A stretch of 64,000 nucleotides of DNA from Ruegeria faecimaris (GCF_900182615.1 NZ_FXTE01000004.1:1-64000); one strand, 5' to 3'. Counted from the first letter of the stretch, positions 21,791 to 31,407 are shown. Program-made: numbers and translations. Notes: generated by a model from the letters alone, not told the origin.

Positions 21791-22141
21791 ATGCAGACTT
21801 TTAGTACCCATCCGATTGGAATCGACCAAGGCGAAGTTGTGCTGTTCTCCGACTTCGCAGATGGCGGTGACATGTGGACAGGCGAGGGGCCGCGCGAACG
21901 ACGCTCGGACATAGAATTCAGCCAGCCATTCCGTTCCGCGCCTGTTGTACAGATCAGCGTGTCACTGTGGGATGTTGATACATCTTCGGCATTGCGCGCC
22001 GAGGTCAAGGCCGAGGACATCACGCCCGAGGGATTTGCTGCGGTGTTCCGTACCTGGTCGGATACCCGCATCGCGCGCATCCGAATATCTTGGACAGCGT
22101 TCGGCGAGGTGCCACATGAGGATGACTGGGATATTCTGTGA
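21791..22141 (+). CDS. H-type lectin domain protein
   Basis: The 116-residue product matches the H-type lectin fold seen in snail agglutinin and discoidin: the segment PFRSAPVVQISVSLWDVD, then ITPEGFAAVFRTWSDTRIARIRISWTAFG. The conserved TWSDT and the final tryptophan beta-strand are present. H-type lectins bind N-acetylgalactosamine as trimers or hexamers in animals; bacterial versions are poorly studied. There is no signal peptide, so it may be cytosolic or exported by another route. It sits alone after the atp terminator and ends 14 bp before the convergent rpiB stop. Confidence 0.8.
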   Translation: MQTFSTHPIGIDQGEVVLFSDFADGGDMWTGEGPRERRSDIEFSQPFRSAPVVQISVSLWDVDTSSALRAEVKAEDITPEGFAAVFRTWSDTRIARIRISWTAFGEVPHEDDWDIL

Positions 22142-22155
22142 AGCCAGCCTTGGGT

Positions 22156-22608
22156 TTAGGACTCGTCCGATGCCTCTATCATGGCGACCCGGTGTGCATG
22201 CCGTCCGCCTTCGAATTCGGCTGACAGGAACGCATCCACTATATCCAGCGCCTGACCCTCACCCACGACCCGGGCGCCGACAGACAGCATGTTGGCGTCG
22301 TTATGCTGGCGGATCATGCGTGCGGAAAAGGCATCCGAGCAGACACCGCAGCGAATGCCGGGGACCTTGTTGGCCGCCATCATGATACCTTGACCCGTTC
22401 CACACAGAACGATGCCAAGCTGACAATCCCCGGATGCCACTGCTTGGGCGGCGGCCTTGCCATGAACAGGGTAATGGGTGCTCTCAGGTGTCTTGGGGCC
22501 GATATCGACGACGTCCCATCCCTGGGCCGCAATATGAGAGGCAACCGCCTGGCGTAATTCGATAGCTGCGTGGTCGCTGGATAGAACAATGCGTTTTGAG
22601 GCTGTCAC
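22156..22608 (-). CDS. rpiB: Ribose-5-phosphate isomerase B
   Basis: The 150-residue product is an RpiB/LacAB isomerase with the N-terminal SSDHAAIELR motif, the catalytic cysteine loop VLCGTGQGIMMAANKVPGIR and the HND segment. It interconverts ribose 5-phosphate and ribulose 5-phosphate. It lies directly downstream of prs in the same direction. Prs uses ribose 5-phosphate, so the two genes are metabolically linked, though a hairpin lies between them. Confidence 0.92.
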   Translation of the reverse strand: MTASKRIVLSSDHAAIELRQAVASHIAAQGWDVVDIGPKTPESTHYPVHGKAAAQAVASGDCQLGIVLCGTGQGIMMAANKVPGIRCGVCSDAFSARMIRQHNDANMLSVGARVVGEGQALDIVDAFLSAEFEGGRHAHRVAMIEASDES

Positions 22609-22631
22609 GGTAAACTCCGACCTGTATTGCA

Positions 22632-22660
22632 GAAAGAAAAGAGGCGGCCCTTGGGCCGCC
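22632..22660 (-). terminator. Terminator or attenuator between prs and rpiB
   Basis: On the minus strand GGCGGCCC and GGGCCGCC pair in an 8-bp stem, followed by TCTTTTCTTTCT. The T run is interrupted, so some read-through into rpiB is likely. Confidence 0.7.
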
Positions 22661-22668
22661 GCGTTCGA

Positions 22669-23688
22669 TCAATCCCTATGATACATCGACTCGTAGATCG
22701 GCGTCAGGGTCTTATCCTCGAACAGTGACGATACACTGGTGCCGTTCCAGATATTCAGGATCGCCTGCGTAAAGATCGGGGCTGTGGGCACGATGCGGAT
22801 GTTCTTGGCCTTGGTAATTTCTTCTGTCGGCTGGATCGTGTCGGTCAGCACCAGAGATTTCATCACCGAATTGGTCACGCGTTCGACCGCAGGGCCGCTC
22901 ATGACGCCGTGTGTGATGTAGGAATGAACTTCTTTCGCACCATTATCCAGCAGTACTTGCGCCGCTTTGCACAGAGTACCGGCCGTGTCGCACATGTCGT
23001 CAACGATCAAACAGATCTTGTCTCTGACATCGCCAATTACGGTCATCTCAGCGACTTCGCCGGCTTTTTCGCGGCGTTTGTCCACGATCGACAGCGGGGC
23101 GTTGATCCGCTTGGCCAACTCGCGCGCCCGGGCCACGCCGCCCACATCGGGCGAAACGACCATGATCTCGTCGAGGCTGTCCTTGAACTGATGTTTCACA
23201 TCCAGCGCAAAGATCGGCGAGGCATAAAGGTTGTCGACAGGCATGTCGAAGAACCCCTGAATCTGCGCTGCGTGCAGATCCATGGTCAGGATGCGCTCGA
23301 TCCCGGCGCCAGTCAGCATGTTGGCCACCAGCTTGGCGCTGATCGGTGTGCGGGCCTTGGTGCGGCGGTCCTGGCGGGCATAGCCGAAATAGGGGATCAC
23401 GGCGGTAATCCGTTGGGCCGACGAACGGCGCAGCGCATCAGCAATGATGAGCAGCTCCATCAGATTGTCATTGGCCGGGTTCGAGGTGGGCTGGACGATG
23501 AACATATCTTCGCCGCGCACGTTCTCGAACACTTCGACAAAGATTTCACCGTCGTTAAACCGTTCGACCCGGGCATCGACCAGACCCTGATCGACGCCGC
23601 GATACAGGCTCATTCGGCGTGCAATGGATTCGGCAAGCGGAAGATTAGCGTTCCCAGCGATTAACTTGGGTTCGTGAAGTGTCGGCAT
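22669..23688 (-). CDS. prs: Ribose-phosphate pyrophosphokinase
   Basis: The 339-residue product makes PRPP from ribose 5-phosphate and ATP for purine, pyrimidine, histidine and NAD synthesis. It has the ATP-binding loop [12 protein letters not shown], the metal/PRPP motif [13 protein letters not shown] and the catalytic flexible loop region DKRREKAGE. The length is slightly over the usual 310-320 residues. It is divergent from the isomerase gene at 23797. Confidence 0.96.
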   Translation of the reverse strand: MPTLHEPKLIAGNANLPLAESIARRMSLYRGVDQGLVDARVERFNDGEIFVEVFENVRGEDMFIVQPTSNPANDNLMELLIIADALRRSSAQRITAVIPYFGYARQDRRTKARTPISAKLVANMLTGAGIERILTMDLHAAQIQGFFDMPVDNLYASPIFALDVKHQFKDSLDEIMVVSPDVGGVARARELAKRINAPLSIVDKRREKAGEVAEMTVIGDVRDKICLIVDDMCDTAGTLCKAAQVLLDNGAKEVHSYITHGVMSGPAVERVTNSVMKSLVLTDTIQPTEEITKAKNIRIVPTAPIFTQAILNIWNGTSVSSLFEDKTLTPIYESMYHRD

Positions 23689-23796
23689 CGGCTGAGGTCC
23701 CCGGGCAGCAATGGCAAATGTGACAGATTCGTGATGTTGACACCGCTTAGCATGGCCTTACCGTCCAGCAAAGATAACGCTGCGGAGAAAGTGAAC

Positions 23797-24399
23797 ATGG
23801 CCCAAATTGACTACTATTTTGCGACACTCTCGCCATACACCTACCTGGCGGGACTGCGCCTGGAAGAGATTGCGGCCAAACATGGTGCGACAATCAACTA
23901 CAAGCCGCTTGATATCGTCGCCCTGTTCGGACGTACGGGAGGTGTTCCGCCCAAGGACCGCCATATCTCGCGCATCGAATACCGGACGCAAGAAATGCAG
24001 CGACAGTCAAAAAAGCTGGGTATGGCGTTCAACCTGCAACCGGCCCATTGGCCCACCAATGCGGCGCCGTCCTCATACGCGATCATCGCCGCCATTCAGG
24101 ACGAGTCAGGGGATGTGGGGCAGCTGGTGCATTCCTTTGTGCGCGCCTGCTGGGCCGAGGAAAAGGACATCGCGCAAGACGACGTGATCCGCGCTTGCCT
24201 GGCTGACGCTGGGTTTTCCCCGGATCTGGCCGATAGCGGCTTGCTGCTCGGGGCTGAGACCTATACCGCCAATCTGGAAGAAGCCGTGGAACGCGGAGTT
24301 TTTGGAGCTCCGTTCTATATAACGGAAGACGATCAGCGGTTCTGGGGCCAAGACAGGTTGGACGATCTGGACAGGCATCTGGCCGGGCTGAAGGGATAG
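23797..24399 (+). CDS. 2-hydroxychromene-2-carboxylate isomerase-like (DsbA/kappa GST fold)
   Basis: The 200-residue product has the HCCA isomerase/kappa glutathione transferase layout: YYFATLSPYTYLAGLRLEEI at the start with the active-site serine in place of CXXC, WPTNAAPSSYAIIAA in the helical insertion and VFGAPFYITEDDQRFWGQDRLD at the end. Such enzymes use glutathione to isomerise aromatic breakdown intermediates. ATG 23797 follows GCGGAGAAA. A hydrolase gene follows 9 bp later, so the two probably act in one pathway, but no aromatic ring-cleavage genes are present. Confidence 0.82.
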   Translation: MAQIDYYFATLSPYTYLAGLRLEEIAAKHGATINYKPLDIVALFGRTGGVPPKDRHISRIEYRTQEMQRQSKKLGMAFNLQPAHWPTNAAPSSYAIIAAIQDESGDVGQLVHSFVRACWAEEKDIAQDDVIRACLADAGFSPDLADSGLLLGAETYTANLEEAVERGVFGAPFYITEDDQRFWGQDRLDDLDRHLAGLKG

Positions 24400-24408
24400 G
24401 ACAACATA

Positions 24409-25221
24409 ATGGCCGTTGCGCAGAACCTGCATGTCACGCAGTTGGGGCAGGGTGATCGCCCTGTGCTGGCCTTGCATTGCACCATTGCTCATTCCGGGGT
24501 CTGGGCAGGCCTAGCCGCGGCGATGAAAGGGCAGGCAAGTTTTATTGCACCGGATATGCTGTCCCATGGGCGCAGCCCGGACTGGGATCGCCAGGGGGAT
24601 CTGTATGACCGGCTGACCGAAGCCACACTTGAACATCTGACCGAGCCGATGGATCTGATCGGGCATTCCTTTGGCGCGGCGATAGCCTTGCGGCTGGCGG
24701 TCGAGCATCCCGCGTTGGTTCGCAGTGTCGCCCTGATAGAACCGGTGTATTTTGCCGTTGCTCAGCAGGATGCCCCGGACCTTGTGGCGGAATACGCGCA
24801 TGTTGCCCAACCCTGTATGGACGCGCTTGCATCAGGCGACGAACCTCTGGCGGCAAGGCTGTTCAACCGGTTGTGGGCCGGAGATAGGGGACCGCGTTGG
24901 TCAGACATGCCCGAAACTGCACGGGCGGGGATGGTGCGTGGAATTCATCTGGTATCCGAGGTCGAAAACGAACTGATAATGGATTCCAAAGGTTTGCTAC
25001 GGCCCGAGCGGATCGCACACGCCAATATGCCGGTATTGCTGCTGCATGGGGCGCTCACCCACCCAGTGATGGTCGCGATAAACTCTGGATTGAAATCCCG
25101 TCTTCCAATGGCCGAAAGCGCCGTGATCGAAGGGGCAGGGCATATGGCTCCGATCTCTCACCCGACAGAGACCGGCGCTCTGATCGAGGCTTTTTGGAAC
25201 AGACTGCCTGCCACTGCCTGA
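24409..25221 (+). CDS. Alpha/beta hydrolase
   Basis: The 270-residue product has the alpha/beta hydrolase nucleophile elbow GHSFGAA, an oxyanion-loop equivalent in the ALHCTIAHSGVW region, the acid strand MPVLLLHGALTHP and the terminal histidine in GAGHMAPI. The usual HG after the first strand is HC. The substrate is unknown. It is 9 bp after the HCCA isomerase-like gene and convergent with ltaE, 16 bp apart. Confidence 0.82.
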   Translation: MAVAQNLHVTQLGQGDRPVLALHCTIAHSGVWAGLAAAMKGQASFIAPDMLSHGRSPDWDRQGDLYDRLTEATLEHLTEPMDLIGHSFGAAIALRLAVEHPALVRSVALIEPVYFAVAQQDAPDLVAEYAHVAQPCMDALASGDEPLAARLFNRLWAGDRGPRWSDMPETARAGMVRGIHLVSEVENELIMDSKGLLRPERIAHANMPVLLLHGALTHPVMVAINSGLKSRLPMAESAVIEGAGHMAPISHPTETGALIEAFWNRLPATA

Positions 25222-25237
25222 AGCTTCGGGCGCGTCG

Positions 25238-26272
25238 TTACAAGAGCGCGATGAACCGATCAATTTGCGCAGGCTCGATGGACCAGTCACAAACCAGCCG
25301 ACAGGCTAGAATTTCGCTGTCATCTGCCCCGTCCAGCTCTGCCCCCCACAAGTGGTAAACAGCACCTGCGGCATGCAGTTGCTTGTGTTGGGCGCGTGAA
25401 AACTGGGCAAAAATCATATTCGCCTGCGGCGCGTGCAGGAAAGAGGCACCTTTGGAGCGCAATCCCTCGGTCAGACGGGCGCAGTTGTTATTGGCCTGAC
25501 GGGCCAGTGTCAGCCACAGATCATCCTGCAGATACGCCGCCATTTGGGCGGACAGATAGCGGTGCTTGGAGAACAGGTGCGCCCCGCGCTTGCGACGCAA
25601 TTCGAATTCCCAGGCTTTGCTTTCATCAAAGAAGACAACGGCTTCGACGCCCATCAGCCCGTTTTTGGTCCCGCCAAAACTGACCGCATCCACGCCTGCT
25701 TTCCACGTCATCTCGGCGGGTGAGCAGTTCAACGCAACAAGGGCGTTGGATAAACGCGCACCGTCCAAATGGACTGGCAGCCCATACTCTTTGGCCACGG
25801 CGCAGAGCGCCTGCAATTCTGACAGGGTGTAAACAGACCCTCGTTCGGTCACCTGCGTAATGGATACAGGTCCGCGCTGCGGTCCATGCACGCCGCGTGT
25901 TTCTTCGGCCAGAATCGAGCCGCGCAGCGCGTCCGGCGCCATCTTGTCCGCGCCCGGAACCAGCGTCAGCTTGGCGCCGCTGTAAAACTCGGGCGCGTTG
26001 CACTCATCCTCGTGGATATGTGCCACGGGTGAGCAGAACACCGTCTCCCACGGCTGCGCCAGCGTCGCCAGCGCCAGCGAATTCGCGGCCGTCCCGGTGG
26101 CCACCAGATACACGGCGGCGCCAGGTGCCTCGAACACCCCGCGAATGCGATCCCGGACCTCATTCATCAAGGTGTCGGTTCCATAGGCCATCTGATAGCC
26201 CTGATTGGCAGCATTCAGCGCTTCCATGACCGCCGGGTGAACCGGCCCCGAATTGTCAGAGGCAAAGTACAT
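25238..26272 (-). CDS. ltaE: Low-specificity L-threonine aldolase
   Basis: The 344-residue fold-type I PLP enzyme begins FASDNSGPVHPAV and has HLDGARLSNA and the PLP lysine in SFGGTKNGL. It cleaves threonine or allo-threonine to glycine and acetaldehyde. ATG 26272 shares one base with the stop of ycgN (TAATG), which fixes the start; the longer open frame reaching 26548 is antisense-like sequence within ycgN. It is the last gene of a ribF-ycgN-ltaE operon. Confidence 0.93.
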   Translation of the reverse strand: MYFASDNSGPVHPAVMEALNAANQGYQMAYGTDTLMNEVRDRIRGVFEAPGAAVYLVATGTAANSLALATLAQPWETVFCSPVAHIHEDECNAPEFYSGAKLTLVPGADKMAPDALRGSILAEETRGVHGPQRGPVSITQVTERGSVYTLSELQALCAVAKEYGLPVHLDGARLSNALVALNCSPAEMTWKAGVDAVSFGGTKNGLMGVEAVVFFDESKAWEFELRRKRGAHLFSKHRYLSAQMAAYLQDDLWLTLARQANNNCARLTEGLRSKGASFLHAPQANMIFAQFSRAQHKQLHAAGAVYHLWGAELDGADDSEILACRLVCDWSIEPAQIDRFIALL

Positions 26273-26745
26273 TAGCTGGGCTCCTCGATGATATGATCTT
26301 CCCACTCTTCCAGCGGAGTTTCGAATTCGGACACGGTCCGACCCTGCACCGAGACTCCGGCGGCATGAACGCTGTCCGGTGTGCCCGAAATCAACGGGTG
26401 CCAATCGTGTAGGGGTTTGCCCTCCCACAACAGGCGATAGGCACAGGTCTGTGGCAGCCAATAGGCGTGATCGTTGATATTGCCCGGCGTCATCACGATA
26501 CATTCCGGCACAAATTGGTGGCGGATATCGTATTGGGTGCAGCGGCAACTTTCGTCATCCAACAGACGGCAGGCGACGCAGGTCAGGGCAACCTCACCGG
26601 TGTCTTCATCTTCCAGTTTGTTCAGACAACATTTGCCGCAGCCATCGCACAAAGCTTCCCATTCAGCTTGGTTCATGCGGGTTAACGGTTTTCGTTCCCA
26701 GAACCTGGGGGCCAGGCCGGTGCGGTCGATCGGATCCGTTGTCAT
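26272..26745 (-). CDS. YcgN family cysteine-cluster protein
   Basis: The 157-residue product has the UPF0260/YkgJ-type cysteine cluster (LCDGCGKCCLNKLED, CVACRLLDDESCRC), which may bind an iron-sulfur cluster or zinc. PETCAYR-type and DWHPLISG segments follow, as in Escherichia coli YcgN. The biochemical role is not known to me. It overlaps ribF by ATGA and ltaE by one base, so the three are translationally coupled. Confidence 0.9.
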   Translation of the reverse strand: MTTDPIDRTGLAPRFWERKPLTRMNQAEWEALCDGCGKCCLNKLEDEDTGEVALTCVACRLLDDESCRCTQYDIRHQFVPECIVMTPGNINDHAYWLPQTCAYRLLWEGKPLHDWHPLISGTPDSVHAAGVSVQGRTVSEFETPLEEWEDHIIEEPS

Positions 26746-27674
26746 CGGTCCGCCAGCAGGCCGCGGGCCTTGTCGCAGTCGGCATCCATCTGCGCGATCA
26801 GGCCGTCCAGACTGTCAAAGGTCATCTCGGGGCGCAGGTATTCTACCAGACCCACCGACAGGGTCGCGCCATAAAGGTCACCCGAGAAGTCGAACAGGAA
26901 GGTTTCGATATTGGGGACCTCACCATTGAACATCGGTCGCGTCCCAACCGAGGCTGCGCCCTGATAGCTGCCCAGATGAGGTCCATCCAGAACATCGACC
27001 AGAACGGCATAGACGCCGAATCTTGGCGGATGCAGCCCCTCAATGGACATGTTTGCGGTGGGAAATCCCAGTTCACGGCCCCGTTGTTCTCCTCCGATCA
27101 CCTCGCCTTCGATCCGGTGCCAGTGACCCAACATAGTAGCGGCATCCTGCGGGCGGCCCTCGGTCAGTGCAGTACGGATCGCAGTGGATGAAACGACATT
27201 TTCGGACCGCTCCATCAACGGAGCGATGGTGACACCGAACCCCATCTCTTGCCCAAAGAGCACCAAGTCATCAGCGGTGCCGCTGCGGCCTTTGCCGAAA
27301 CAGAAATCGGCACCGACGACGACATGCGACAGGCCGAGCCCGTCGCAGATTACGTTGCGGGCGAATTCCCTGGGCGTCAGGCCAGCCAATGCGGCATTGA
27401 ACGGCAGCTCATACAGCTTTTCGACCCCCAGTTTTGCTAACCGGTGCGCGCGGGCATTGCCGCGCATCAGGCGAAAGGGCGGGGTGTCCGGGGCGAAATA
27501 TTCTCTGGGATGCGGCTCGAATGTCAGTACGCCCAAAGGTGCACTCGGCGCGGCGCTGCGGGCCAGTTCGATCACAGATTGGTGGCCGATATGAACGCCG
27601 TCGAAATTCCCGATCGCCACGCTGGCGCCGCGATCTTGGGGTTCGATGAATTGGAGGTCACGAATGATGCGCAT
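26742..27674 (-). CDS. ribF: Bifunctional riboflavin kinase/FAD synthetase
   Basis: The 310-residue product has an N-terminal nucleotidyltransferase domain (AIGNFDGVHIGHQSVI, then the VVGADFCFGKGRSGT loop) and a C-terminal flavokinase domain (GRELGFPTANMSIEG). It converts riboflavin to FMN and then FAD. It is the first gene of an operon with ycgN and ltaE. I see no FMN riboswitch in the 58-bp gap upstream. Confidence 0.95.
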   Translation of the reverse strand: MRIIRDLQFIEPQDRGASVAIGNFDGVHIGHQSVIELARSAAPSAPLGVLTFEPHPREYFAPDTPPFRLMRGNARAHRLAKLGVEKLYELPFNAALAGLTPREFARNVICDGLGLSHVVVGADFCFGKGRSGTADDLVLFGQEMGFGVTIAPLMERSENVVSSTAIRTALTEGRPQDAATMLGHWHRIEGEVIGGEQRGRELGFPTANMSIEGLHPPRFGVYAVLVDVLDGPHLGSYQGAASVGTRPMFNGEVPNIETFLFDFSGDLYGATLSVGLVEYLRPEMTFDSLDGLIAQMDADCDKARGLLADR

Positions 27675-27732
27675 AGCGACTGCCTAGCGGGACAGGCGCG
27701 CTTGTTCAAGGGTCTGAAACCCCCGGAAATGC

Positions 27733-28176
27733 TCAGTCGAATTTGCGCGACGGGGCCAGCACCATGGCTTCGCCGACCAGCACCTTCTTGCCATCCACTG
27801 CGCAGTGACAATCGAGCTTGACTCGACGCTTGGCAAAATCAATGTCGATCACCTTGACCTCGGCATAGACCATGTCACCCGGGCGAACAGGAGCGAGAAA
27901 CTTCAGCGACTGCCCCATGTAAACTGTGCCGTGGCCCGGCAACTGCTCGCCGATCACGGCCGAGATCAGACCCGCGGTCAGCATCCCATGCGCAATGCGC
28001 CCCTCGAAGATCGTGTCGCGGGCGTAATTGTCGTCCAGATGTACGGGGTTTCTGTCGGTCGACACCTGAGCGAACATTTCGATATCCTCGTCCGTCACCA
28101 CTTTGCGAAGGTGACGGGACATGCCCATCTCGATGTCTTCAATACAGATCGTGCCGCGTGGAAGATTATCCAACAT
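27733..28176 (-). CDS. MaoC-like (hot-dog) dehydratase
   Basis: The 147-residue product has the hydratase-2 motif: the pair D and H in VSTDRNPVHLDDNYA, followed by RIAHGMLTAGLISAVI. This family hydrates enoyl-CoA ((R)-specific) or acts on related thioesters. I chose ATG 28176 because GAGGGCAAC precedes it; an upstream ATG at 28197 lacks a ribosome-binding site. No polyhydroxyalkanoate genes are adjacent, so the substrate is open. Confidence 0.83.
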   Translation of the reverse strand: MLDNLPRGTICIEDIEMGMSRHLRKVVTDEDIEMFAQVSTDRNPVHLDDNYARDTIFEGRIAHGMLTAGLISAVIGEQLPGHGTVYMGQSLKFLAPVRPGDMVYAEVKVIDIDFAKRRVKLDCHCAVDGKKVLVGEAMVLAPSRKFD

Positions 28177-28276
28177 GTTGCCCTCACTCGAATTCATCGG
28201 GCAACAAAAAAATCAAAGTCACCCCTGTTGGGAAACTTTATTACTTTGCAACTGCAGAAAATCAAGCCTTTTTTGA

Positions 28277-29152
28277 CTACCTAAGGCGGCCGATCGTATA
28301 GGTCGGGTTTATCTTTTCCTTTTGAATATAATCAGTTAGGGATTCATGATGCGGATGTGCCTCGGTTTTTGTCTCGGCCGCGGCTAGCCCGCCCGAGATG
28401 AAAAGAGAATCAATGCCTTCCCCCATTCCCCCCAGAATGTCGGTGTGCGGACCGTCTCCGATGACAAGAATGTCCCCATCGGGGATGTCGTGGCCAAGTT
28501 CCTGCAACCTGCGGCGGGCAAGATCATAGATCGGCGGATGAGGCTTTCCGAAATATAGGCTTTCGCCACCCATTTCCGTATAAAGCCTGGCCAATGCACC
28601 AGCGCACCACTCCCGAACCTCGCCGCGGTCCACCACAATATCGGGATTGGCACAAAGCAGCTTCAGCCCCTTTTGTTTGGCGTACAGGAAATCAGCGCGG
28701 TTCACAGACGGATCGGCCATGGGATCGAAGGGGCCACAACAAGCAATGCCCTCTGCCTCGGCCAGCGGCACGCGCTCGATATGAATCGGGTGGTCCAACA
28801 ACTTCAGCGGTTCAAAGAATCCCGCGTCCCGCTGCCATTCGCCCATGAAATAGACCTTTTCGCCCACTGCGCCACGGAACATGGCCGACCGGGCCGAATC
28901 TCCGCTGGTTGCAATCGTGTCATAGGCGTCGTCTGGGACATTGAATTGCGCCAGCTGGGTAGCGACGCCAGCACGCGGCTTGGGTGAGTTTGTCACCAGG
29001 ACAACAATGCCGCCTTGCGCGCGATAGGCCTGCAGGGCCGCAACCGCTTCGGGGTAAGCCGTGATACCATTGTGAACACAGCCCCAAAGATCGACGAACA
29101 GGGCCTTATACCGGCTGGAAACCTCGGGCAATGCGTGGATGATCTGCGTCAT
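28277..29152 (-). CDS. HAD superfamily hydrolase, TIGR01459 type
   Basis: The 291-residue product has the HAD nucleophile motif FVDLWGCVHNG (the second Asp of DxD is replaced by W-G-C, as in this subfamily), the threonine motif LVTNSPKPR and the metal motif VIGDGPHTDILGG. The NagD-like cap follows YFGKPHPPIYD. These are sugar-phosphate or nucleotide phosphatases of unproven substrate. It is a single gene flanked by the maoC-like gene and ppaC. Confidence 0.85.
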   Translation of the reverse strand: MTQIIHALPEVSSRYKALFVDLWGCVHNGITAYPEAVAALQAYRAQGGIVVLVTNSPKPRAGVATQLAQFNVPDDAYDTIATSGDSARSAMFRGAVGEKVYFMGEWQRDAGFFEPLKLLDHPIHIERVPLAEAEGIACCGPFDPMADPSVNRADFLYAKQKGLKLLCANPDIVVDRGEVREWCAGALARLYTEMGGESLYFGKPHPPIYDLARRRLQELGHDIPDGDILVIGDGPHTDILGGMGEGIDSLFISGGLAAAETKTEAHPHHESLTDYIQKEKINPTYTIGRLR

Positions 29153-29235
29153 GATGGGGCCCCATTGATCTGGAAAGAGTGTCGTTTGAGCCTAAGACAG
29201 TGCGTGTGGTGTTTGGCCAGTAAGGGCAATGCCTA

Positions 29236-29265
29236 GCAAAAAAGGCGCCCGATCAAGGCGCCTTT
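29236..29265 (-). terminator. Terminator of ppaC
   Basis: AAAGGCGCC/GGCGCCTTT forms a 9-bp stem with a 7-nt loop; on the minus strand it continues into six T residues. Confidence 0.9.
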
Positions 29266-29278
29266 GGTGATTTTCGGA

Positions 29279-30199
29279 TCAGACCTTGAGGTTCGGAATG
29301 ATCTGTTTCTTACGGCTCATGATCCCGGGCAGAACGACCACGTCGCCATCAACCGAGGCGTCAAAGCTTTTCTCGGCCACGGCTTTGACCAGATCGTTGG
29401 GAACCAGCAGGGTGGCTTCTTCGTTCAGAATATCGACCACGAACAGCAATACCTGATCGACACCGTCCTCTTTGGCTACGTCGGCCATCGACGCCGCAAG
29501 GCTGTCTTTGCGGTCCAGCACGACACCCGGTGCTGTGGTTTCCAGAACCGAAACGCGGAATTTGGTGCCGTCGACTTCGTATTCCTTGCTGTCCATCCGG
29601 ATCAGCTCGGCGTCCGAGAATGAGGACACATCTGATTTGGCCGCGAACATTTCTGCAGCATAGGCCGAGACGTCCAGACCCAGATCCGCGGCCAGTTTTT
29701 CGGCCACAGCGCGGTCATGCGCGGTTGTGGTGGGCGAGCGGAATTCCAACGTGTCCGACAGGATGCAGGTCAGCGCCGCGCCTTTGATGGCATCGGGCAT
29801 TTTGGCGGCATCGTCGCCGATCATGTCGACCATGATAGTGGCGGTGCAGGCCAGCGGCCGCACGGTGATGTCGATCGGGCCTTTGGTTTCCAGACCGCCG
29901 ACCAGTTTGTGGTGGTCGATAATGGCGCGGATATCGGCGCCGTTGATGCTGGCGGGCAGCTCGGCGGGGTTGTTCGTGTCGACAATAACAACCGGTGCGT
30001 CAGCCTCTACGTCTGTGATGATGCGCGGCTTGGGCAGGTCCCAGTGCTGCAGCATAAAGGCTGCTTCAGTGTTGGGTTCGCCCAGCAGGACAGGCTCGGC
30101 CTGTTCGCCTTTGATTTCGTTCATGTACCACGACCACAGGATCGGCGAACCGGTGGAATCAGTGTCGGGGGATTTATGTCCAAATACGAGGGTTGTCAT
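29279..30199 (-). CDS. ppaC: Manganese-dependent inorganic pyrophosphatase (family II)
   Basis: The 306-residue product is a DHH-family phosphoesterase with GHKSPDTDST at the N-terminus, VIVDTNNPAELP, the DHH motif in IIDHHKLVGG and a C-terminal DHHA2 domain ending SRKKQIIPNL. Family II pyrophosphatases are Mn/Co enzymes that pull biosynthetic reactions forward by splitting PPi. They are best known from Firmicutes but also occur in some alphaproteobacteria. Confidence 0.93.
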   Translation of the reverse strand: MTTLVFGHKSPDTDSTGSPILWSWYMNEIKGEQAEPVLLGEPNTEAAFMLQHWDLPKPRIITDVEADAPVVIVDTNNPAELPASINGADIRAIIDHHKLVGGLETKGPIDITVRPLACTATIMVDMIGDDAAKMPDAIKGAALTCILSDTLEFRSPTTTAHDRAVAEKLAADLGLDVSAYAAEMFAAKSDVSSFSDAELIRMDSKEYEVDGTKFRVSVLETTAPGVVLDRKDSLAASMADVAKEDGVDQVLLFVVDILNEEATLLVPNDLVKAVAEKSFDASVDGDVVVLPGIMSRKKQIIPNLKV

Positions 30200-30299
30200 T
30201 TCAGCGTCCTGAGGAGAGTAGATTTGGGCGCCTTATAGGGTGGTCTGGCACACTTGTCACCCGCCCCTGAGTAAACAGCGACGAAGGGTAAGGCCGGGC

Positions 30300-31280
30300 C
30301 TAAAAAGCGGCACGTTTCAGCGTGTATCCAGCCTGTTCCAATTGGTTCAACAGACCATGGTCATCGCCCAAATGTCCGGCGCCGACAGCAATGACCACCG
30401 TTTGGTCCTGAATGGCCAATATGTGCTGCATCCAGTTGTTGTTGCGCCCGACTAGAAGTTGCTGTTCGAAACTGGACCACTCTTCGTCGAAAACCTCTTG
30501 CGACAGACCGGATGTTTCAAGCCCCTGTAGTCTGGCAAATTGGATGATCTCTGCGTGCTTTTCTTCCAGATAGGCATTGACCATAGTCGCCAGCTGATCC
30601 TCGCTGCTTTCAAAGGCACTGGCCATGCGGATCAGTGATTGCACCTGCTTTTCGATCGGGTGCTGGTCAAACATAGCCATCAGATCATCAATCTGCTCTA
30701 AAGAGTACTGGGGGATGTCATGGGCTTCGGCCATGTCGGTCAGGCGCGCGTCCATTCCATAGCTGGCTTCCGGATTCTCGGTCATGCATGGGGGGACACC
30801 CAGCATCATGCTCAGAAACCAGGGGCGCATTTTTGCAGCCATCCAACTGGGGATGCCACGCTCTGCCAGGCCGCTGGACAGGGCGGCCCAGTCTTCTTCC
30901 GGCATCAGCTCAATCAGGGTGGGACCTGAGGTGATCAGAACAGGGCTGAGGTCTTTGGCCAGTTCCTGTTCAAATGCAGTCATTTCGTCCTGGGTCACTT
31001 CGAAATAGAACGCATCCGCCTGGCTGAGTGTCGGTTCCAGCCTTTCTGTGACGGCGTCCATACGCGGGTCGTTTGTGTGCAGCGTTCCTATCAGATGCAG
31101 AACTGTATCGCCTTTTGTCGCGATCCAGTGATTGCCTTCCGGGTACGGGAAGTCGGCCAAAGCCTGCTGCAAATCAGCTTGCGCCTCTGGACTTAGGTCA
31201 GACCTCAGGTCGCGCCCCTCGCAGGCCGCTTGGGCCGAGAAAGGTACCAGCAGACAAGCCAAAAAGATGAAAAAACGCAT
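30300..31280 (-). CDS. TraB/GumN family protein, exported
   Basis: The 326-residue product begins with a clear signal peptide (FFIFLACLLVPFSAQA, cleavage near residue 18). It has the TraB/GumN motifs LIGTLHTNDPR, a conserved glutamate in FYFEVTQDE and the C-terminal VGAGHLGDDHGLL. TraB-fold proteins are thought to be metal-dependent hydrolases; the bacterial GumN branch is uncharacterised. It stands alone between ppaC and the divergent DUF2161 gene. Confidence 0.85.
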   Translation of the reverse strand: MRFFIFLACLLVPFSAQAACEGRDLRSDLSPEAQADLQQALADFPYPEGNHWIATKGDTVLHLIGTLHTNDPRMDAVTERLEPTLSQADAFYFEVTQDEMTAFEQELAKDLSPVLITSGPTLIELMPEEDWAALSSGLAERGIPSWMAAKMRPWFLSMMLGVPPCMTENPEASYGMDARLTDMAEAHDIPQYSLEQIDDLMAMFDQHPIEKQVQSLIRMASAFESSEDQLATMVNAYLEEKHAEIIQFARLQGLETSGLSQEVFDEEWSSFEQQLLVGRNNNWMQHILAIQDQTVVIAVGAGHLGDDHGLLNQLEQAGYTLKRAAF

Positions 31281-31407
31281 CGTACCATCCTGGTTGGATC
31301 AATCCCTATATGGGGTGCGACCTTGCCGGGGCCAAGGCCGGTGTTCAACCTGCCAGGATGGACACTGACCTGATCTGTGTCTGGCATTCCACAGTAATTC
31401 GAATAGC

